A DNA stretch of 64,000 nt from CF-118 sp035689345 (GTDB lineage Bacteria > Chloroflexota > Dormibacteria > Dormibacterales > Dormibacteraceae), in assembly GCA_035689345.1 (NCBI GenBank), contig DASSLR010000012.1, positions 1-64,000 on the forward strand, read 5' to 3'. A model generated the notes under the pieces. That model searched no databases, was not told where the DNA came from, and saw nothing but the letters and a program-made list of their open reading frames with translations. The stretch's first letter is position 1. The number at the start of each line of letters is the position of its first letter. Shown in pieces: positions 59,488-64,000 of this stretch. The position numbers were made by a program, and so were the translations under genes.

Positions 59488-60161
59488 GACGCCGCACCTC
59501 CTTCGGGGTCGATCGGCTTCACGACGCCGCGCGCCCGGACCAAGACGATGTGGACGACCACCAGGAACGTGACCGTGATCGGCAGCAGCATCACGTGGAG
59601 GCCGTACATCTGGCCGAAGTTCAGAACGTTGAAGAACGCGCCGACGCCGACCGAGTTCATCGCGTCCTTGGCGTTGATGGCGATGAACTGGGAGTCGAAG
59701 TTCTGCTGCGACAGGTAGCCGGTGAAGGCCGTGAGGATGCTCGATCCAAAGATGACGACGCCGATGATCCAGGTCGCGGCGCGACCGTCGCGCCAGCCGG
59801 CCATGAAGTACTGGCCCCACAGGTGAAGGACCATGAAGAGGAAGAACATCTGCACCGACCAGAAGTGGAGGCTGTTGAAGAAGCGGCCGAGGCCCGAGTC
59901 GTGCCACCACTGTGGGCCCATGAACGAGAGCACCACGCCGCTGATCACCACCCACACCAGCGCCGCGATGGTGATGACGCCGAACACGTAGACCCACGAG
60001 CCGACGTAGTAGGGCTGGCGGTGGGGCAGCAGGTTGTCCATCGGGAGGACCCGGTCGACCCACCGCCGGGTGCGCAGCGTCCAGCTGGCGTCGTCCACCT
60101 CGGCCGCGGCGGCGCCGTTGCCGCCGGCCTGGGGTTTGACCTTGGTGAGCTGGTCAGGCAT
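59484..60161 (-). CDS. b6-type cytochrome b
   Basis: A 225-residue cytochrome b of the b6 type with four membrane helices. Heme-ligand pairs are H99/H113 (13 residues apart) and H189/H204 (14 apart), matching cytochrome b6 spacing. The conserved GYLSQQNFDSQF follows the third helix. It should bind two b hemes in a quinol-oxidising complex. No Rieske or cytochrome c gene lies in the operon. ATG 60161 is chosen; it overlaps the preceding small gene by eight bases. GTG 60170 is an alternative. Confidence 0.9.
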   Translation of the reverse strand: MPDQLTKVKPQAGGNGAAAAEVDDASWTLRTRRWVDRVLPMDNLLPHRQPYYVGSWVYVFGVITIAALVWVVISGVVLSFMGPQWWHDSGLGRFFNSLHFWSVQMFFLFMVLHLWGQYFMAGWRDGRAATWIIGVVIFGSSILTAFTGYLSQQNFDSQFIAINAKDAMNSVGVGAFFNVLNFGQMYGLHVMLLPITVTFLVVVHIVLVRARGVVKPIDPEGGAAS

Positions 60162-60294
60162 CGCGGTCACTCCCGTGCGGGAACGGCGCCACGAGCGCCA
60201 CCGCGAACACCACGAGCATCACCCCGATGACGATCAGGTTCGGATACGAGATGTGTATGAATCCCCAGTCGAAGTACTGCGCAGGTGCGTCCAT
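60154..60294 (-). CDS. 46-residue membrane peptide of cytochrome operon
   Basis: A 46-residue protein with one membrane helix (LIVIGVMLVVFAVALVAPF) after an aromatic N-terminus (YFDWGFIHISYPN). AAGGAG lies just upstream of ATG 60294. It is the first gene of the cytochrome/phosphoketolase operon and overlaps cytochrome b, so it is probably a small structural subunit like PetG- or PetL-type peptides, though unrelated in sequence. No family assigned. Confidence 0.7.
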   Translation of the reverse strand: MDAPAQYFDWGFIHISYPNLIVIGVMLVVFAVALVAPFPHGSDRDA

Positions 60295-60352
60295 TCCTTG
60301 CTCCTTGTTGGCGTTGGTGTGCATTTCACAGGGCAACGCGAGCCCGCCACAG

Positions 60353-60364
60353 GGTCGGATGGCC
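60353..60364. promoter_or_regulatory. DosR-like palindrome, 8/8 match
   Basis: GGTCGGATGGCC with flanking G and C. It lies 58 bases upstream of the cytochrome operon start (60294, minus strand), with TGAAAT at 60328-60323 as a possible -10. It is 186 bases from the universal stress gene on the other side. Confidence 0.5.
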
Positions 60365-60550
60365 CGTCCGGAGGGAGGCCGATGGGCCCGGAAGTCCCTT
60401 TTCCGCGCCCATTTTGCGCGCCTGTCGGGCGGTTTTGATGCGGAATCTGATGCGGCGCGAACGGCCCCCCTGCGGCGGGACTTTCGGCCGTCGCGGCAAT
60501 CGGGGAAGGCGGCCAGGCTGAGCTCAGCGAAATGTTCGAGGTGAGTTGAG

Positions 60551-61021
60551 ATGTTCAAGCGCGTTCTGGTCGCGATCGACGGTTCTGATTACTCCAAGAA
60601 GGCTCTGCCCGTGGCCATCGAGGTCGCCCGCAAGTTCGAAGGCGAGCTGTTCGTGCTGCACGTCGCCGAGCACGACCGCGGCCGGGCGGCGGCCTTCACG
60701 CTGGAGACCCCTGCGGAGGCCACCCGCCTGGTGGCGGACGCGGTGGCGCAGGCTCGCGAGGCCGGGCTGGTAGCGCACGGCTCGCTCGTCGACAAGGCGG
60801 CCGGCCATGTGCCCCAGGCCATCACGGAAGCCGCCGCAGCGCAGCAGATCGACCTGATCGTGATGGGCTCGCGCGGGCTGTCCGACGCGCAGGGATTCCT
60901 GGTCGGCAGCGTCACGCACAAGGTCATCCAGACGGTCGAGATCCCGGTCCTGGTGACGCGGGGCGGAGCGGCGGTGAAGAAAGCGACCGCGGCCGAGCTT
61001 TCGGCCGTCGGTCAGGGATGA
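60551..61021 (+). CDS. Universal stress protein
   Basis: A 156-residue UspA-fold protein. FKRVLVAIDGSDYS starts the domain, and the nucleotide loop MGSRGLSDAQGFLVGSVTH is intact. It is less similar to the other universal stress proteins here. AGGTGAG lies upstream of ATG 60551. The 256 bases before it hold the cytochrome operon's palindrome but no obvious second site. Its stop (TGA, 61019-61021) precedes the small membrane protein by 15 bases. Confidence 0.93.
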   Translation: MFKRVLVAIDGSDYSKKALPVAIEVARKFEGELFVLHVAEHDRGRAAAFTLETPAEATRLVADAVAQAREAGLVAHGSLVDKAAGHVPQAITEAAAAQQIDLIVMGSRGLSDAQGFLVGSVTHKVIQTVEIPVLVTRGGAAVKKATAAELSAVGQG

Positions 61022-61036
61022 CAGAAGGAGGACGCC

Positions 61037-61162
61037 ATGTGGGGAGGATTCGTCATCGTCGTCCTGGTGAGCCTCGTCGTGCTCTCGCCGGTCATATGGT
61101 TCGTCTGGTGGATGCTCGACGATCTCGCCAACGCCGGAGCACGGCCGCACCGCGTCGCTTAG
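61037..61162 (+). CDS. 41-residue membrane peptide
   Basis: A 41-residue peptide with one strongly hydrophobic helix (FVIVVLVSLVVLSPVIWFVWW) and a polar tail. AAGGAGG lies five bases upstream of ATG 61037, a better signal than that of the overlapping frame. It lies between the universal stress gene and the GGDEF gene. Function unknown; similar small membrane peptides often modulate larger membrane proteins. Confidence 0.6.
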   Translation: MWGGFVIVVLVSLVVLSPVIWFVWWMLDDLANAGARPHRVA

Positions 61163-61200
61163 AGCGCCCGCCCGAGCGTGAGCCGGGCGCGGACACAAGC

Positions 61201-62064
61201 GTGCTCGAAGCGGTGCCGGACGGCGTGCTGCTGTGCGACGCGCGCGGCCGCATCGAATACGCGAACCGGCGCCTGGCACAGCTGACCGGCTACACGTCGG
61301 CGGAGCTCACCGGCGCCGACGTCGAGATGCTCGTGCCGGAAGGGGTGCGGGGCCGTCACCGCGAGGACCGCCGGCACTATCAGCTCCGCCCGCGGCCGCG
61401 CCCGATGGGCACGGTCGAGAACGACTTTCGGGTCCGGCGCAAGGACGGAACCTCGTTCTCCGCGGACATCGCGCTGGGGCCGGTGGGCGGAGCACGCGGC
61501 CGGCAGGTGATGGCGGTGGTGCGCGACATCACGGCGCGCAAAGAGCTGGAGGCCGAGCTCGCGCATCTCGCGCTGCACGACCCACTCACCGGTCTTGCCA
61601 ACCGCACGCTCTTTTTCGACCGCCTGCACCAGGCCATGCGCCAGGCTCGCCGCGACCGCAAGCAGGTCGGCCTGGTCATGCTCGACCTCGATCACTTCAA
61701 GGACGTCAACGACGCCTTCGGCCATCAGACGGGCGACGAGGTGCTGCGACGGCTGGCCGTCAGGCTGCGCGCGGGCCTCCGCAGCACCGACACCGTCGCC
61801 CGGCTGGGCGGCGACGAGTTCGCATGGGTGCTCCCGAACATCGGCGGCCGCCAGGCGGCGATGGTGATGATGGTCAAGCTGCTGCGCGCCGTGCCATCTC
61901 GGGTCACGGTCGGGCGCCGGCCGATCGAGGTGGGAGTCTCGGCCGGGCTTGCGCTGTTCCCCGACGACGGTGACGACGTCGACACACTGATGCGCGTGGC
62001 GGACGTCGAGCTGTACGCCGCCAAGCGCCATGCCCCCACGAAAGACGCAAGAACGGCATATTGA
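61201..62064 (+). CDS. PAS-GGDEF diguanylate cyclase
   Basis: A 287-residue protein with a PAS domain (residues about 1-115) and a GGDEF domain (about 125-280). The active site is intact: RLGGDEFAWVLP, and an RSTD inhibitory I-site lies five residues before it. It should make cyclic di-GMP under product inhibition, sensing an unknown ligand by PAS. GTG 61201 starts at the PAS domain. An ATG at 61018 in frame overlaps the universal stress stop but would add an Arg/Pro-rich leader read across the 41-residue peptide gene. Start therefore uncertain. Confidence 0.85.
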   Translation: MLEAVPDGVLLCDARGRIEYANRRLAQLTGYTSAELTGADVEMLVPEGVRGRHREDRRHYQLRPRPRPMGTVENDFRVRRKDGTSFSADIALGPVGGARGRQVMAVVRDITARKELEAELAHLALHDPLTGLANRTLFFDRLHQAMRQARRDRKQVGLVMLDLDHFKDVNDAFGHQTGDEVLRRLAVRLRAGLRSTDTVARLGGDEFAWVLPNIGGRQAAMVMMVKLLRAVPSRVTVGRRPIEVGVSAGLALFPDDGDDVDTLMRVADVELYAAKRHAPTKDARTAY

Positions 62065-62068
62065 CGCG

Positions 62069-64000
62069 GTGGCGGCGACCTATCCCGCGTACCGCGAGGC
62101 GACCGTGGTCCTTCGAGACGGCTCCACGGTCTCCGTCCGGCCGGTCAGGCCGGACGACCGAGACGCGATAGCTCGTTTCTTCGCGTCGCTCTCGCTCGAG
62201 TCACGCGTCTTCCGCTTCTTCGCCGCGGTCGCCAACGCGGACGCCCTGGCCGCGAACATGGCTCAGGTCGACTACCGGACCCGCATGGGCATCGTCGCCC
62301 TGGCCGGACCTGACGACGCGATCGTCGGCCATGCCATGTACGTGGAGACCGAGCCGCGCAAGGCCGAGCTCGCGCTGGCGATCGCCGACGAGTTCCAGGG
62401 CCGCGGCCTCGGCACCATCCTGCTCGGTCAGCTTGCCGAGGCGGCGGCAGCCTCGGGCTTCGACGTGCTCGAGGCGATCGTGAAGCCGGAGAACCACCGC
62501 ATGCTCGCCATGCTCCGCGAAAGTGGCTTTCCGGTTTCCGCCCGCTCCGAGCCGGGCGAGGTGCACGCCGAGATTCCGACAGCGCTGACGGCGGAGGGCC
62601 TGCGCGCCTTCGAGGACCGCGAGCGCCTGGCGGCGGTGGCCGCCGTGACCCATCTTCTGTCACCTCGATCCCTGGCCGTGATCGGCGCGTCGAGGCAGCG
62701 CGGCACCATCGGCGCCGAGCTGCTCCGCAACGTCCTCGCCATGCGCTTCAACGGTCCGGTCTATCCCGTCAACCCCGCGGCCGACACCGTCGAAGGGGTG
62801 AAGGCTTTTGCCTCGATCCTCGACATACCAGGCGAGGTCGACCTGGCTCTGGTCACAGTGCCGGCGGCGGTCGTGCCCGAGGTGGCGCGGCAGTGCGCCG
62901 ACAAGGGCGTGCGCGCGATGGTGGTCATCTCCGCGGGCTTCGCCGAATCCGGCGCCGTTGGTGCCGAGCTGCAGCGCGAGCTCGTCGACATATGCCGCCA
63001 CGCCGGCATGCGCCTGGTCGGACCCAACTGCATGGGCATCATCAACACGGCGCCGGAGGTGAGTCTCGACGCCACCTTTGCGCCGGACAGGCCGGTCCGC
63101 GGCGACATCGGCTTCCTGTCCCAGAGCGGCGGCCTGGGTATCGCGGTGATGGCGCACGCGCAGGCGCTTGGCTCGGGCATCTCCTCGTTCGTGTCGGTCG
63201 GCAACAAGGCGGACCTTTCCGGCAACGACTTCCTGCAGTACTGGGAAGCCGACCGCGAGACGCGCCTCATCATGCTGTACCTCGAGTCGTTCGGGAATCC
63301 GCGCAAGTTCGCGCGCATCGCGCGGCGCGTGAGCCGCTCCAAGCCGATCCTGGCGGTCAAAGGCGGACGAAGCGTGGCCGGCAGCCGCGCGACCTCGTCG
63401 CACACGGGCGCCCTGCTGTCTGCTTCCGACATCACTGTTGACGCGCTGTTCCAGCAAGCCGGCGTGATCCGCACGGACACCCTTGCCGAGCTGTTCAACG
63501 CCGCGCTGTTGCTCGGCAGCCAGCCCGTGCCTGCCGGCAACAGGGTCGCGATCGTGACCAACGCCGGAGGGCCGGCCATCCTCTGCGCGGACGCGTGCGA
63601 GGCCGCCGGGCTCGCGGTGCCGCGGCTGCCGGAATCGGTGGCCCACGATCTCGCCGCGTTTCTGCCCGCGGCGGCCTCGACGGCCAATCCGGTGGACATG
63701 CTGGCCGCGGCGACCGGGGACGACTACCGGCGCGCGATCGAGATCGTGGCCGGGCACCCGGACATCGACTCCGTGATCGTCATCTTCACCCCGCCGCTGG
63801 TGACCCGCGCGGTCGAGGTCGTGCGGGCTGTGCACCGCGCCGCGCGCAGGCTGCCGCGACCCATACCGATCCTCGGCGTGTTCATGTCTCGCCAGAGCTC
63901 GCCGCGCCTCATGCGCTTGGGCTCGTCCACGTTCCCGCACTACCCGTTCCCCGAGGACGCCGCCCGCGCCCTCAGCATGGCCGCGCGATACGGAGCCTGG
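62069..64000 (+). CDS. GNAT-acyl-CoA synthetase (NDP-forming) fusion, 3' end cut
   Basis: At least 644 residues, open at the window edge. Residues about 15-165 are a GNAT acetyltransferase (FQGRGLGTILLGQLAEAA is the acetyl-CoA loop). From about 200 come the CoA-binding domain (SLAVIGASRQRGTIG), the ligase domain with the phospho-His motif SHTGALLSA, and the start of the third domain. The ATP-grasp is beyond the edge. Such fusions can acetylate lysines and form or use acetyl-CoA. GTG 62069 fits; ATG 62030 is possible. With phosphoketolase and acetate kinase nearby it may link acetyl phosphate to protein acetylation (inference). Confidence 0.9.
   Translation, partial: MAATYPAYREATVVLRDGSTVSVRPVRPDDRDAIARFFASLSLESRVFRFFAAVANADALAANMAQVDYRTRMGIVALAGPDDAIVGHAMYVETEPRKAELALAIADEFQGRGLGTILLGQLAEAAAASGFDVLEAIVKPENHRMLAMLRESGFPVSARSEPGEVHAEIPTALTAEGLRAFEDRERLAAVAAVTHLLSPRSLAVIGASRQRGTIGAELLRNVLAMRFNGPVYPVNPAADTVEGVKAFASILDIPGEVDLALVTVPAAVVPEVARQCADKGVRAMVVISAGFAESGAVGAELQRELVDICRHAGMRLVGPNCMGIINTAPEVSLDATFAPDRPVRGDIGFLSQSGGLGIAVMAHAQALGSGISSFVSVGNKADLSGNDFLQYWEADRETRLIMLYLESFGNPRKFARIARRVSRSKPILAVKGGRSVAGSRATSSHTGALLSASDITVDALFQQAGVIRTDTLAELFNAALLLGSQPVPAGNRVAIVTNAGGPAILCADACEAAGLAVPRLPESVAHDLAAFLPAAASTANPVDMLAAATGDDYRRAIEIVAGHPDIDSVIVIFTPPLVTRAVEVVRAVHRAARRLPRPIPILGVFMSRQSSPRLMRLGSSTFPHYPFPEDAARALSMAARYGAW

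Noticed and set aside
61018..61200. N-terminal extension of the GGDEF protein from ATG 61018
   Set aside because: The added residues are Arg/Pro-rich and overlap a membrane peptide gene with a better ribosome-binding site. It remains possible because ATGA overlaps the previous stop.

Overview
The window is GC-rich bacterial chromosome (about two thirds G+C by eye) with tightly packed genes, frequent GTG/TTG starts and many 4-base start/stop overlaps. I see no rRNA, tRNA, insertion sequence, phage gene or CRISPR array. Protein families (wax-ester synthase/DGATs, DUF1918, DinB, universal stress proteins, GNAT-fused acyl-CoA synthetase, P/S/T-rich lipoproteins) point to an actinobacterial-like or Chloroflexota/Dormibacterota-like soil bacterium. 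The phylum cannot be fixed without a phylogeny.

Layout. 0-5 kb: adenine deaminase (cut by the left edge), an MpaB-like DUF2236 protein overlapping a UbiB-type kinase, and a short RpoD-type sigma factor. 5-19.6 kb: serine hydrolase plus flavin-fold protein, three WS/DGAT acyltransferases, SDR genes, and an ArsR-controlled sulfur-trafficking operon (DsrE, TusA, SQR-like flavoprotein, TusA, DsrE2, OsmC). This stretch also holds a four-gene operon (WS/DGAT, cupin, membrane protein, CBS pair) and a lipoprotein translationally coupled to an alpha/alpha-toroid protein. 19.6-31.6 kb: Hsp20, membrane and hydrolase genes, a flavodoxin, an ABC exporter with a GyrI-like protein, a membrane spermidine-synthase-like protein and an AlkZ-like protein. 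31.7-46.6 kb: two P-type ATPases, three universal stress protein genes, OsmC, DUF1918, DinB, a PfkB kinase, BON and PNPOx proteins, and an NlpC/P60-polysaccharide deacetylase fusion. 46.7-54.3 kb: a complete sgc-like phosphotransferase locus (IIB, IIC, M42 peptidase, BtpA/SgcQ, epimerase, IIA, Enzyme I; HPr and an SDR converge on it). 54.5-64 kb: a lipoprotein, a five-gene operon joining a b6-type cytochrome to phosphoketolase and acetate kinase, then a universal stress protein, a PAS-GGDEF protein and a GNAT-acyl-CoA synthetase fusion cut by the right edge.

The unifying observation is a palindrome, GGNC-N4-GNCC (usually extended to GGGNC-N4-GNCCC). It recurs in promoter-bearing intergenic gaps, typically 40-75 bases upstream of a start codon, and in several cases is followed 24 bases later by a TAGNNT-like -10 hexamer. 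Its core has the geometry of the mycobacterial DosR/DevR dormancy box. The genes behind the sites (Hsp20, universal stress proteins, WS/DGAT, PfkB, P-type ATPase, CBS, PNPOx-fold proteins) are the families that make up the Mycobacterium tuberculosis dormancy regulon. I infer that much of the window is a clustered dormancy/hypoxia regulon that also includes sulfur transfer, a private PTS, and phosphoketolase/acetate fermentation linked to a cytochrome b. One such site drives no protein gene but precedes a compact structured RNA candidate (about 35779-35906). No DosR/DosS pair lies in the window, so the regulator is hypothetical.
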